Shown here: in pieces, positions 13,401 through 22,841 of the stretch
How positions within the stretch are numbered: the stretch's first letter is position 1
How the letters are laid out: every line of letters starts with the position of its first letter
Notes under the pieces: model-generated
What the model was told of the DNA's origin: nothing
What the model saw: only the letters and a program-made list of their open reading frames with translations
Databases searched by the model: none
NCBI GenBank assembly: GCA_021229015.1
Contig: CM037785.1
Coordinates: 43,422,543 to 43,486,542 of the forward strand
Direction: 5' to 3'
From: Solen grandis
Taxonomy: Eukaryota; Mollusca; Bivalvia; Adapedonta; Solenidae
DNA length: 64,000 nt
Position numbers and translations under genes: made by a program

Positions 13401-16400
13401 AATGCCTATACTTAGGAAAAAGTTAGGCACACTTCTTTGTTGAGATGTCAACTAGCTGAGATATATGCTTCGTATTCAAGAAATATCAATAAAGTATTCG
13501 GACTGAATTAATGTGTCTTTGATTTTATCAAAACACTTCTCTTAGATGTACACTGAGACCTGTTGCGGACCGAACGTTACAAAAATCTGCAGTATATATT
13601 AACCCTTTCCCTCATAGAGGAAACCATGAAAAGACCTATGCGAACAACATAAAACCAGATCAGCCTGCGAGTAACTCGCAGGCTGATCAGGTTTTATGCT
13701 GTTCGCTGCTCCTCAGTGGTCTGGAAATGAGGACTTTATAATTAAATTGGTAAGGTTTAACTGTGGTTTTCTGGAGATCAGGCTTATGTGGTACCTATTG
13801 AGTGCGTCAAAATGAGTCTATATGAGGGAAAGGGTTAATCTGTGTTGCCGTCTCCGTATGACTGAAAGACGCTTATAGTGCGTGCATTACTGTAATATGT
13901 GGTGGAGGGACGCTTTTCATTTTATTACCGTTAAAACTATCCATTACTTTAATCCCCATAAACGTCAAATATTTTTAGATATTTCTTGTTATGCTTGGCA
14001 GATACATAGTCTACTCTAAATATAGTGACTGTAATAAAAGAGGAGTTACGTAGCCTGTATATAAAGTGTGTGTGTGCTTCAATATTTACCGTCCAGCCAC
14101 CGCCATCTGTGGTCATATCGCAATACACGGTCAGTGGAGAATGTAGCACGTACACGGTCTGTACCCCGTCAGCACGATCACCATTAGCGTATCTATCAAC
14201 ACAGTCTTCCATTGGTACGTCTAGAAACAGTGGAATAGAGCAGTGTGTGAACTATGGAAAGAGGCTGCCCCATCCATCCCCACCCCTCACCTCATTTTGA
14301 TCCATAGTAGAGTAATGTCCCCTGTAATTTTACTAATGAATGGTTACCGCGGCTGAAGAATGAACAAACAGATGACGGACGGGTGAACGGACGAACACAC
14401 AAAGAACACACATTTCTGCCGCTACTTCTAAAGCAGCAACAATAATAGCACGTACATCCCTGGTAGACAGGTTAGCAAAGTCCTCTATTGGCTCGAATAG
14501 AAATAGTGGAATATTCGAAAGTATGTTATTGTTGACTAAGCCTTGAATGACGGTGAGGGTAAAATTGACGACTATTATTATTATCTTTATAATTATTCTC
14601 ATTACAAAGATGAAGAGTTATTGTTTTAACGTATGGAACTTATAACGAGAATAACGAGAAACATAGTCGTTTAAACGAGAATTGAAATTCGTAATAACGG
14701 TAACCGAAAGTCGCTATATAACGACAAACAAATTTGTTATAATAAGTTTGAAAAGTCCTTATTTAAAAAGTTATAAAAAAAATCTGTTTTAACGAGCTTT
14801 AAAAGTAGCTATAACGAGAAACATACTCGTTTTTTAAAAAAATAAAAAACGTTCTGACATCATCATGCTAAATAATGCATCATATATCAAAACCAATTAC
14901 TCGTTTGATGCATTTATTTATTTTATTTTGGCACAAGCTGCCAAAAAAATAACAAACAAAAAATAAATAAATAAAATAAAAAAAACATGAGATCAAAGTT
15001 ACTTATCAGCGTGCGGTTCAAACGGCATTGCTGAAGTTGTATAAGATATTATCTCCGCGGATCACTTCTTCGTGTCCTTTGAGATATATTTCACAAAAAT
15101 CAAATTAAAATGCTAACAATTACCACTCGTCTGCTTTGTTTATGTTTGAACCGGTCGCGGTGGCTGAGTGTTCAGAATTAATATAAAGTAACATATACTA
15201 AATTTCGTCTTTTTATTGATATTTTGTTATCAATACTATACAGGATTGACCCCAAAGCGCACGTTATAAAACAAATACTATTTATTTATCTGTATTATTA
15301 TAGAGTTATCCATTTTAATATAAAATTAATAGTCTTGTCCATTGTTATCACGTTATATATATTGAAAATAATGATATGTGTACTTGATAATGCTGCCAAT
15401 ATGTATGCGCCTTATTGTGCATATGAAATAAACTGTAAACTGGGATGGGGGTGGAAGGAGATCGACCTTTCGATCCCTGACTGCAATATACCACTCACCA
15501 AAGTGGCAAAGTCTTTATCCTTTATCAAATGTCAACTGGTTCTATTGACTTGGCTCTTAGTACATAAGGGCTGAATGGCTAGATTTCAGGATAATGTGAT
15601 TGGGTTTTTATCATGTGACGTGTCTATGGAGTGATATCGTAATACATTTGTACTGAAGCACAACATGTATAGACAAGACGGCAAATTACTGAAACAATAG
15701 ACAAGACGGCAAATTACTGAAACACAGTCCTTTGGACGAAAAAGCTTAAGTAAACAAACACTTTTTATGTTTATTATTGATCTAAATTTCAGAATATATA
15801 AGCCGTTAAACTGTATCATATTGTAAAATATACAATAATAAGTTATTTCAAGCCTAGCCGATTTCAATTCGAGTAATTCTGGCATATAAAAAATTCAATA
15901 CACAATTTTATATAAAAGCAAAGTATTCTATAAAATTCCTTTATATCCATTTTGAAGTTTGATCATTATCTAATTTGAACAATGCAGAAAAAAATGCGAA
16001 TCCTCTCAAGCAGCTTTATTTCATGTTATTTAAAAGATATATTAAATACTTGTCCACGTGCATTTGTATTTGTTTAAGCCTAAAGTCTCGGTACATGTAC
16101 ATAAATATAATTCATTTTAGGGTTGAGGGTTAGGGTAAGCAGGTTCAAAATGGGCTTGGGTTTCAGCTCATAAATAAAACATTATATATACTGAATGATC
16201 TGCGTCTTGTTTATACTAAGCTCAAATATTTAAGCATATTCATCATCTCTAGAGAAAAGGCGGTATAAAAAAATCATTCACCATTCGAACGGTTTTTAAT
16301 TCTATCTTACCGTTCCTGGTGGCCGAGTTGTTAGAGCGTCCGCCGTGGGAGCGGGAGGTCATGGGTTCGATCCCCGGCCGCGATATTTTAAAGTCGTAAA

Positions 16401-17064
16401 AAATGATACTAGTATAGCTTCCTTGCTTGGCAGTAGTTCCAGGACTGGTTGGCCCGGTGTCAGAATAATGTGACTGGATGTGGTATCATGACATATGTCT
16501 ATGGCGTGATACTGCGTCGTGGCAGCAAGTCTCAAGTAGACATCGTCTCCAAATGACTGAAATACTGTCGGTGGGACGTTAAACCCAACAATCAAACAAT
16601 CACAAATCTATCTTTAAAATAATTGAAATCCAAAGAATACTAAGGCAATGAATATATGTCTACATTTTTAAAATCCACTTACTAAACAAACACTTAAAAA
16701 TCCTATTTCTGTAGTGTTTTAGAGAACATCAGTTATAGAGACAGTGTATGTACTTACATTTGTAGTACGTTGTCTCATCAAACGCTTCCAAATATGTCGC
16801 GACATCGTACGTATGGGCGCTACCAATACACATACCAGTCTTCTTGTTGTAGAACACCCCGTTACAAGGTCCTTGAGATAAAGAACAGGCAAACACACAT
16901 GGTATAACGCTTCTTACTGTCTTGTTAAAAAGAACGTCCTCAGCAGGACAAACCTTGCCTTCAAGAGTATCACTCTTTTGGTAGATTTTTTCCATGTTTT
17001 CACTTTGAGCATTGACAAATAAGGTGAATAAAACAATAATTGGTTTCCCTGTATTTTTCTCCAT
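1289..17064 (-). CDS. Secreted PAN-fibrinogen-domain (FReD) protein, 4 exons, 3' end outside window
   Basis: Gene model joined from exons 16758-17064, 14090-14220, 8124-8220 and 1289-1493, read right to left. Every junction has GT-AG signals and phases agree (1, 0, 1; the last exon leaves phase 2). The product so far is about 246 residues: signal peptide (about 1-20), a PAN/apple-like domain (about 36-102; Cys 39, 56, 60, 67, 79), then a FReD from about residue 107 with the [12 protein letters not shown] core. The C-terminal FReD part, with the calcium site and last disulfide, should lie to the left of this window. FReD proteins of molluscs (FREP, ficolin- and techylectin-like) are secreted lectins that bind microbial sugars; that role is inferred from the family. 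The start is the ATG at 17064-17062 in a good context (A at -3, G at +4), directly before the hydrophobic signal sequence. Introns of about 2.5, 5.9 and 6.6 kb carry many transposable elements. Confidence 0.82.
1557..1663. repeat. 107-bp palindrome (arms about 52 bp, 3-base loop)
   Basis: Starts TAGGTTAATGTTTGTTAGCG and ends with its reverse complement; the centre is GCTCGGC-gca-GCCGAGC. It sits exactly at the left edge of the 5.45 kb insertion in copy A. The inner GGTTTAAC(A/T)AGTTAAACC motif recurs at about 6000-6020 and 6935-6950. Confidence 0.9.
2097..2262 (-). mobile_element. tRNA-derived SINE (family 3)
   Basis: On the minus strand a tRNA-like head with A box (TAGCGTAGTGGTTACGC) and B box (GGTTCGATTCC) is followed by a unique body containing TCTTCGGTTTCCTCCCAC. 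Pol III promoter boxes with no CCA-ready cloverleaf indicate a SINE rather than a tRNA gene. Confidence 0.7.
2400..2539 (+). mobile_element. SINE family 1, left fragment (split by foldback)
   Basis: Matches the body of the SINE at 16309-16605: GTGTCAGGATAATGTGAC, ATCATGCCACATGTCTACGG and GATACTGCAGTGTGGCAG. The match stops at the foldback boundary and resumes at 5783 with TCTCCAAATGACTGAAATAC. Confidence 0.85.
2534..2539. repeat. 6-bp target site duplication CATTTT (left)
   Basis: Identical to 5783-5788; each abuts the outer end of the foldback element. Confidence 0.75.
2540..3045 (+). repeat. Left inverted arm of the foldback element
   Basis: Tandem and palindromic GC-rich words; inverted complement of 5388-5782. 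Contains two copies of a CGCCCCGCCAACCCGCCAGG segment about 120 bp apart. Confidence 0.9.
3046..5387. other. Interior of foldback element, no gene seen
   Basis: AT-rich sequence with pyrimidine and poly-A/T runs. No convincing ORF. A short SINE family 2 fragment lies at about 4105-4155 on the minus strand (AACCACCAACCTACTGCAAG). Confidence 0.6.
5388..5782 (-). repeat. Right inverted arm of the foldback element
   Basis: Reverse complement of the left arm, ending CAGAAATCAGCCACCATA, followed at once by CATTTT (5783-5788). Confidence 0.9.
5783..5815 (+). mobile_element. SINE family 1, right fragment
   Basis: TCTCCAAATGACTGAAATAC continues the SINE interrupted at 2539, on the same strand. Confidence 0.8.
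5815..6078 (+). repeat. Direct repeat of composite-insertion terminus, copy 1
   Basis: Shares with 6745-7006 the order: GCATTTAATCA-like start, TGCGCA, TGTGCAGTTAATTCA, GGTTATCCATTA, CGGTTTAA-AGTTAAACCG, GTCAAAATATAATTCCATAC. The two copies are about 930 bp apart and in the same orientation. Confidence 0.75.
6310..6400 (+). promoter_or_regulatory. Cluster of GCCATTT motifs around a CACGTG-type palindrome
   Basis: Five to six CGCCATTT-like words spaced about 11 bases apart (near 6319, 6330, 6342, 6369, 6380, 6391) flank the palindrome ACGTGATATCACGT. GCCAT cores resemble YY1 sites and CACGTGA resembles a bHLH E-box. Function is speculation; it lies between two repeats and has no attached gene. 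Confidence 0.35.
6745..7006 (+). repeat. Direct repeat of composite-insertion terminus, copy 2
   Basis: Second copy of the segment at 5815-6078; its end marks the right junction with the sequence conserved in copy B. Confidence 0.75.
8124..8220 (-). CDS. FReD gene exon 3: [11 protein letters not shown] block
   Basis: 97-bp exon, acceptor TTTTCAAG above 8220 and donor GTACGA below 8124. It encodes [16 protein letters not shown] and ends in EGEHWLG, the second conserved block of fibrinogen-related domains (normally (I/F)QRRxDGSVDFxRxWxxYxxGFGxxxGEFWLG). It starts in phase 0 and leaves one G that pairs with GA of exon 4 to make the conserved Gly. The frame continues past the donor into a hydrophobic intronic run that could be mistaken for a membrane segment. 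The equivalent region is deleted in the second copy of this locus. Confidence 0.88.
8318..8400 (+). mobile_element. tRNA-like/SINE-like segment
   Basis: Degenerate A box (AAGAGTTGGC) and B box (GATTTGAATCCCAC). The copy B counterpart at about 35450-35530 is better preserved (GTATCGGTAGAGAGTTGGCT and GGTCCAAATCCCACC). Confidence 0.45.
8603..8665 (-). mobile_element. tRNA-Ser-like segment, probably a SINE head
   Basis: On the minus strand TGGCCGAGAGGTAAGGCGCA and CCCTGGTTCGAGTCTCATG give A and B boxes. No matching acceptor stem was seen. A copy lies at 35787-35850 within copy B. Confidence 0.45.
8990..9540 (+). pseudogene. LINE ORF2 3' fragment (reverse transcriptase thumb and C-terminus)
   Basis: Readable blocks in different frames: YLG-YIDNSL-GET then RLKFL (end of palm/thumb), [20 protein letters not shown], and [19 protein letters not shown], which match the C-terminal region typical of CR1/jockey-like LINE ORF2 proteins. 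Such proteins copy their RNA at a nicked target site. This is a 5'-truncated, frameshifted remnant lying in intron 2 of the FReD gene on the opposite strand. Its upstream part is also present in copy B at 36190-36442, so it predates the duplication. Clade assignment is uncertain. Confidence 0.65.
9985..11105. mobile_element. Inverted-repeat element with internal MITE-like core
   Basis: Segment 9985-10070 (AATCTGATATCACTTGAT, GTACAAATGTATGCTACCAT) is the inverted complement of about 11020-11105. Within it 10174-10325 is itself an inverted repeat (GTCTGCTTCACT...AGTGGAGCAGAC) flanked by TTAT on both sides. A shorter relative is at about 46520-47075. No ORF of interest. A (GACA)n run is at about 10401-10420. 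Confidence 0.6.
11480..11715 (-). mobile_element. SINE family 2, near full length
   Basis: Minus-strand copy of the SINE at 22455-22725. The head has GTGGCCGAGAGGGTAAAGTC and B box GGGTTCGAATCCCGCC, followed by AAGGCTTCCAGCTGG-type body. Some 20 differences in length and base versus the other copy suggest age. Confidence 0.8.
11720..13180. other. Intron 2 of the FReD gene, no feature recognised
   Basis: AT-rich; an A-rich low-complexity run at about 12165-12240. Small ORFs have no family signature. Confidence 0.6.
13183..13239. repeat. Hairpin with 16-bp perfect stem
   Basis: GGCTCAGCGCAAAAGG and its exact complement CCTTTTGCGCTGAGCC around a 25-base loop. Confidence 0.85.
13603..13834. mobile_element. 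232-bp MITE with TTAA target duplication
   Basis: Termini CCCTTTCCCTCATA and its inverted complement, flanked on each side by TTAA (13599-13602, 13835-13838). TTAA and CCC termini fit piggyBac-like or Kolobok-type elements; no transposase is present. The inside holds a strong palindrome (ATCAGCCTGCGAGT / ACTCGCAGGCTGAT). A second copy is at 50779-51008. It lies between FReD exons 2 and 3. Confidence 0.88.
14090..14220 (-). CDS. FReD gene exon 2: start of fibrinogen domain
   Basis: 131-bp exon with acceptor TTTCTAG just above 14220 and donor GTAAAT below 14090. It encodes the opening of a fibrinogen C-terminal domain: an EDC start, then [13 protein letters not shown], one of the best conserved strings of the family. 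The exon ends exactly after the GGWT core in phase 0, so the next exon must begin with V-(I/F)-Q-R-R, and exon 3 does. The ORF runs on past the donor for about 40 residues, but that extension loses all similarity and is intron. Confidence 0.88.
14225..16300. other. Intron 1 of the FReD gene
   Basis: No coding exon recognised. A SINE family 1 body fragment (TTTCAGGATAATGTGATTGG onwards) is at about 15585-15655. ACGAGA/TCTCGT-rich sequence at 14640-14830 is unexplained. Confidence 0.6.
16309..16605 (+). mobile_element. SINE family 1, full length
   Basis: tRNA-like head with A box (GGTGGCCGAGTTGTTAGAG) and B box (GGTTCGATCCC), a conserved body (GATAATGTGACTGGATGTGG, GACATCGTCTCCAAATGAC, ACTGTCGGTGGGACGTTAAA) and a CAA-rich tail. 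Other copies are at 2400, 37740, 55732, 59073 and 59590. Such SINEs depend on a LINE for movement. Confidence 0.9.
16758..17064 (-). CDS. FReD gene exon 1: signal peptide and PAN/apple domain
   Basis: First coding exon, 102 codons plus one base. It begins with a basic and hydrophobic stretch ([10 protein letters not shown]) ending near NAQS, a classic signal peptide. The cysteine pattern that follows (C-x16-C-x3-C-x6-C-x11-C with an FYN-like core) fits a PAN/apple module, a fold that binds proteins or carbohydrates. The donor at 16757 is a perfect GTAAGT. The reading frame stays open further upstream, but that part has no signal sequence and is probably 5' UTR. The leftover base T joins AC of exon 2 to give Tyr, so phase supports the link. 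The PAN call is by cysteine spacing and could be another small disulfide module. Confidence 0.8.
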
Positions 17065-20000
17065 TTTCTTGAATGTCTTTGTTAATAGATGAAAATATAC
17101 TCCGGTAAATGTGAAATAGTCCCAAAATTCAACTGCGTTATCGATAGACCGTCGTAAATTAGAATTATAATCATGTACCCGTGCAATACGCATGCGCAAG
17201 AAGTGAGCGTCAAACCCCGCCTCCTGACTCATGAATAGGGAATTTTAAAAAAAAGCAAGACATTTTTTCTTATGAATAAAGGAAATTATTGGATTCATGT
17301 TACAGGGTCATTTTATCATAAATGAAATGCATAATGTTACCGTTGAGTTTCCAAATAAACAGTGAAATAAACTACACTTCTCTTGTGATGCGTCCTATCA
17401 TTTATTGCCATGTAACATATCTTGTTATGTTGTACTTTGAATCAATAATTAATTCGTGTAAGTAACGCAGCTACTACAAAATGTTATTCAACACCGCATG
17501 GTAACTTCACGCTTGAGTTACGATGATCAATCGAATGCACCTGCTGGTCAGTCGTTTACCAACACAGCAAAATGCATGTCATCGTAGTGCAATTATAGTA
17601 AATATGTTTCCACTCATTTTATTCATATTTTCTATTCGTTGCAATTGTATTGATAAAGTAATGTTCATTAGATTGTATTATTTTCATATATGTGGCAAGT
17701 AAAATAAGTGATATATATTTTTAATTTGTAATTCGTCGGCAGCCATATTGATGTGTATATTTTAAAATTTCAATTAATTATGTAAGAACGAGAGACTTTC
17801 ACTATATGCACAGCAGATTTTATATTATCGTAGTGAAACTAAATATATTTATTTCATCTATATATCAGTTAATTGATTATCATCTCCCCCTTATTATATT
17901 GACGAAACCACCGGTAACATTTATGTCGGTGTATTGTGATGCACACTTTTAATTTTGACACATTTTATCTAGTTTCAACGTGTACAAGAGTACATAGTTG
18001 CACAATTCATATGACATATGACATTATTGCATATGGTCACACACACAACTAACTCATCTTTTTTATTTGATTGCGTCAATAAAACACATTTAACAAAGCT
18101 AGGTCTTGAATAGATATTTTTGTTGAGATACTTACTCGTATTTCATTGTAGGTTTTGCAGACACAAATAGAATGAAACTCATCTTTAATATCTCTTTTCT
18201 CACACAGCTCACAGTACCGCTCAGATCGATCAACCCTATAACTATTTAATAATTCTGTATCATATTCTTCCTCACAGTCTTTGCTCCCCGAGTACTTTCC
18301 TTATACAGCATTCAACACGGGACTATTTTCAGGTGTTTAATTTGAATGAATTAGTTTGTTATATACGTGCCTGACATAAGTACAGGAAACCCCTCCGCAA
18401 CAATTTAACAGCAACGTTATAGAGTTAAAAAAATCACAATTCAAAGCAATGTAATATTTTATAAACTGTTATATCATAAGTGTATGAAATGATAATAACA
18501 ACACGACAGTTTTGAGGTATGACACATTAATGGCCCATTACTATTGGGGGTTGTGATAAAAGCTTCGAAACTTTACGAAAGTGTAAAGTTTATATTTAAA
18601 CCTTAATAGTACTTAAAAGACTGCATATCCAACCTGTCAACACGTTTTAAAATTTTTGATGGATGAGGAAATACTATTATTATTTACATTTAGAATTTCC
18701 GGGGCGACGATGACCCGAAGACTTCGCAAATCCTAACATTCATGTGACACGATTTAAGTGCGGAAAGCATGCGTGCAGGGAACATTTAAAGGATCTCACT
18801 CTAGGTGTTCGGATCAATTTCTCCGTGCACGTATGCTGATATGAGAGGAAGCTCAGTCCCACCTGGAATGATTCGTACGTGTCCTAATCTACGAGGTTAT
18901 TCCCGTCGATGATGTTTCAAATTCAGTGGAGCTCCGGGGCACTATCGCCGATTATTGGAGAAATTCCCGCATAGCTTTCCCGAACATCGAAATTCATCCC
19001 TGATGATTCAGTGCTATTTGTTCGAAGGAATTCCCAGAAGCTTGGTGACCATCGCCGAAGCATCCGTTAACGTTAAAAGAACCATCCATGATGGTCATGA
19101 TGCTGGATGTTTTAGCATGATTTAGGGTGATGCAATATCGACCCTAACCATACGCACGAATATATTTTACAATCAAATGTCTTCATGTAAACTGAAGCAA
19201 AATTTGCACTGTAAAAGTAGATCTGACTGAGTATTTAAAGTCAGCTTTATAAAATGAAACATTACACATAAATCAAGGTGTGATTAAAAATTATAAACTA
19301 CTTTCATTTTTAATTGGAAATTGTTGATATCTATGCCTACCGCCAAATAAGCTAATCCCGTATCTAATTATGCATTTAAAGATTTTTTTTTTAAATTTGA
19401 AATACAGTATGCATATTTTGACACATCCAAAGACGATAAGTAAATGCTTGCGTGAATGTTATACCTACCTCTATTATTTAAGTGCGGGGTGAGGATTGAC
19501 ATCACATTTAAATTTTTATTCATACTCTTTTTAAAATCAAATCAAGTTAAAAGCACAATATCATCCTCTAGGATGACAGGCAGATTAAATCAATCATTCT
19601 GAAGTTAGTAATGTTTAAAGCATATTATAATGGTAGCTGATCCATTCAAATAACTAGTTATCAATACATTCTGAATTTTAAGACGATTTGAAGACATTGA
19701 AATGCGAACCATGGCAGTAGCCTACTTTCTTTATCATATGACATTGTCCTCAAATAGCTGTTTCCGGTTTCGTATACCTTATACTTAACACGTTACATAT
19801 AACTTTTAGGCCGAATTACATCACTCCGTGTCATGCGCATGTTTTCTTTATATATGCACAAAAGTTCAAGTTGCGCTTCCCCCCACAAAAATTATATCGT
19901 ATATGTTATGTAAAGGTATGCAACTCTGGTTTACCCAAACCTAGGGTGCTGTCACTCTATCTTCGAAAACGGACCCACAAATCACACACATTCACCAATC

Positions 20001-20400
20001 TCGTCTTCATACTAATCCTAAATCTTTTTTTCTAACAGACCATCACATAAATATATGCACAATCGTCTCCAAACGTCTCTTATATGAATTTAAACATCAG
20101 CACTTGTCAGGTCGCCAAGATGTGACCGGCATACATGTATATAAAATCAGTAGCGTTTTGCAGAATAAATCCGTTCTGCTGGGCATAAACATGAAGCACC
20201 CGGGAGAAAATCCAATAAAAACATACTTGTAATTGATCTAGACTTTAAATACGTTCACCAGTAGAGTCGTGATTGTTTAGCATTCCTTTGGACTGCAGCG
20301 ATCAACAACCTACAGGCGCCATGATTTTTTTTTTAATTTTGATGACCTGGAAGTGCTCTTCAACAAAGAAGGTAAGTGGTTCCCATTTTAATCTGAGCCT
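17065..20400. other. Upstream flank of the FReD gene, AT-rich
   Basis: Presumed promoter and intergenic region of the minus-strand gene. No clear TATA assignment made. A locally GC-richer stretch at about 18690-19130 has broken frames on both strands and is unassigned. Confidence 0.5.
18125..18300 (-). pseudogene. LINE-like C-terminal Cys motif fragment
   Basis: One minus-strand frame reads RSERYCELCEKRDIKDEF followed by HSICVCKTYNEIR. This C-x2-C-x8-H-x4-C pattern with ...EDEFHF..C..Y..(I/L)R resembles the C-terminal knuckle of LINE reverse transcriptases. Short and isolated, so the call is tentative. Confidence 0.45.
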
Positions 20401-22440
20401 AAGCGCTAAAACGAGAACCAGTAAAATGTAAACAAAAATCAGCTGTTCGTGTTACACGCTGACAGTATACGTGTACAGTAAATGTTTTTATACAGAGAAA
20501 GACATTAAATAAAAAGAAAGACATACAGCCAAACCCTATCCTATGTTTTCAAGACCTAAATAAAATTTAAAAAATGCAGCTTGCCACCTGGTAATGAAAT
20601 TTTTCATTCAACAAATAACACCATGTCCCTATACCGTCTACTTTGGTTTTAGGCTTCACTTAAATAAGAAGCTCATAATCCACATGTCCTAGTCTTGTCT
20701 GTAATGTGTTTTTGTGTGTGTGTTTCAGCTGCCTTTGTAACAAATTTGGTCTGTTCACGCTGAAATAGCACTTACTGTTCTGGCTTTCATACATTAACTT
20801 TGATTTGAACCTGCAACCTCCTGATAATTGGCTAGAAAACTTAGCTGCTCTTGAGACAGTTGACAGTGGTATAGAAATTGTTTTGTTGGTAATGACAATG
20901 AAAGCATGTGGAGGTGCATTTTCCAACATTAAATGAGGTTGGACATCTTCATCTGTGAAGAGAATTTTTTAACATTTTATATTTTGTTTCCTAGGAACAT
21001 GAATTGTGCTGATGACTGTTGGTGAGGATGTAGGTGTCTGGTTTGTATCCCAGAAAAATATTATAGCAAACACCAATTATTCACACATTGGGTCTATAGC
21101 TTGGTAACTGTTTAAGGAATAGCATTTTAATTGGAGAACCAGTTCCAAGAGGAATATTGATTGTTTAAATTAAGGGATTATTAATAAATTAACTGAGGCA
21201 GCAAATAAAAACAGAATTCTGTCATTTTAAGAATTTTTAATACTTAACTTGAATTATGAAATCATTGTATTTCAGTTTTCAACACAGTCAATTTCATTCA
21301 AAAAATAAATTAAAAAGAGGTGATGCACAAATTCTGTTATTAAGTCAACATTAGTAGATACAATGGTAACACTTAACACAACCCCTCCTTGAAATAGTCG
21401 AATGGGGGGGGGGGGGGGCACATTTGCAGTTTTCTGCTGGATAACATCTGAAATGTTTCCCTCCATTAAATCCACAAGCACCATTTAAATAATCTTCTTA
21501 CAGGAAAAATGACCTCTAGTCACAATTTAAAACAAGAATCCAAACCACATTTTTTACTTAAGAAATATCACCTGGTTACAGCATAATTATGTATGGGGTA
21601 AGGTAAGGCAGTACAGTAGACAATTTATACACAGACTTGTAGCATTGACTTAAACCCTTCTCCTCCAGGCAAAAGAACGGGTATATTAATGACCGGCCAA
21701 TAGATCTAGGATATCTATGAAGAAATGCTCCAAAGGTATCTTGTTGTGACTCTCAGTGTTACAGCCCTAATAAAGTGATGGGCAATCTGAAGGACCTTAG
21801 TTCATATGCATGTGTGCCTGCTGAAGAAAACTGGCATATTTTTGATATCAGTCTGATTATATAGAAATTTCCACATGGCTAAGCCAATTAGAAACCTCTG
21901 TGTAGGATGTCAATACATGTACATCACTATTGGTCTTCAAAAATAAAATGGGTTCTCTCAACCATGTTTAAGCAGATCATTCAAATCAAACAAAGTCTGG
22001 AAAACAGACATATTGACAGATAAGACTGAATTTGTAATTAAGACTGATTGATTTTCTTAACATGTTAACACTCAATGGTATGAACATGCAGCATAAACAG
22101 TAGAGTAGCTGTTGAATTTTGAAGATTAATCAAAATTTCTTGACTCTGTTAAGATCAAAAAAATAAATAAGGTATAGTAGTTCAAAGTATTCATCCTCTC
22201 AATACTTCATTACTTTGGGACAGACAGATATAAATTGAATAGATAAACAATAAAAGAGTAAAAACGAAAGTTATTGTTCTTGGTCACATTTCACCCTTTT
22301 CATGTGTAAAGAATGATATCAATGCCTTCAGTAATGTTTAAAATATTATCTGTATATTCACAATTTCATCATTAAAGTAAATGATAGAGATGAAAAATTA
22401 TAGGTTTATATAGTTCCTAGTTACATACAGATGCATGCAG
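20400..22440. other. Intergenic, no feature recognised
   Basis: AT-rich with a poly-G run at about 21404-21418. ORFs here lack family signatures. Confidence 0.5.
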
Positions 22441-22454
22441 AAACACAACAATCA

Positions 22455-22725
22455 TTAAGGGGCCGCCGTGGCCGAGTGGTTACAGTCGTGGACTACAAAT
22501 CTCTCAGCCCCTCACCGCTGTGGGTTCGAATCCCGGTAGGGACTTCGAATTTTTCATGTGAGGAAGCCTTCCAGCTGGCTTGCGGTAGGTCGGTGGTTCT
22601 ACCCGGGTACCTCTGTGTACTCGGGGTCTTCCTCCACCTGTAATTAGCTGGACGTCGCTATATGATTGAAATACTATCGCAGCGACGATAAACTCCAATA
22701 CAGCAACAGCAACAATCATTAAAGA
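22455..22725 (+). mobile_element. SINE family 2, full length
   Basis: tRNA-like head GCCGTGGCCGAGTGGTTACA with B box GGGTTCGAATCCCGGT, body containing AAGCCTTCCAGCTGGCTTGC and ACTCGGGGTCTTCCTCCACC, and a CAGCAACAGCAAC tail. Other copies: 11480-11715 (minus), 61742-61965 (5'-truncated), a fragment at 4105-4155. Confidence 0.88.
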
Positions 22726-22841
22726 TTGAAATAAGAAAAAATAAAGCAAAAAGATTGTTGACTTTTTTGCTAAACATATGGTCCCCCCCCTAATTTGAAC
22801 AAAGAATGAAGGTTTGTAACAAAACACAAAAAATGTAAAAT

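Noticed and set aside
16120..16140. Interstitial telomeric repeat (GGGTTAGGG)
   Set aside because: Only two to three degenerate units, within chance for this length.
16309..16395. Possible tRNA gene
   Set aside because: A and B boxes are present but the same head is joined to a fixed body and CAA-rich tail in several copies, so it is a SINE.
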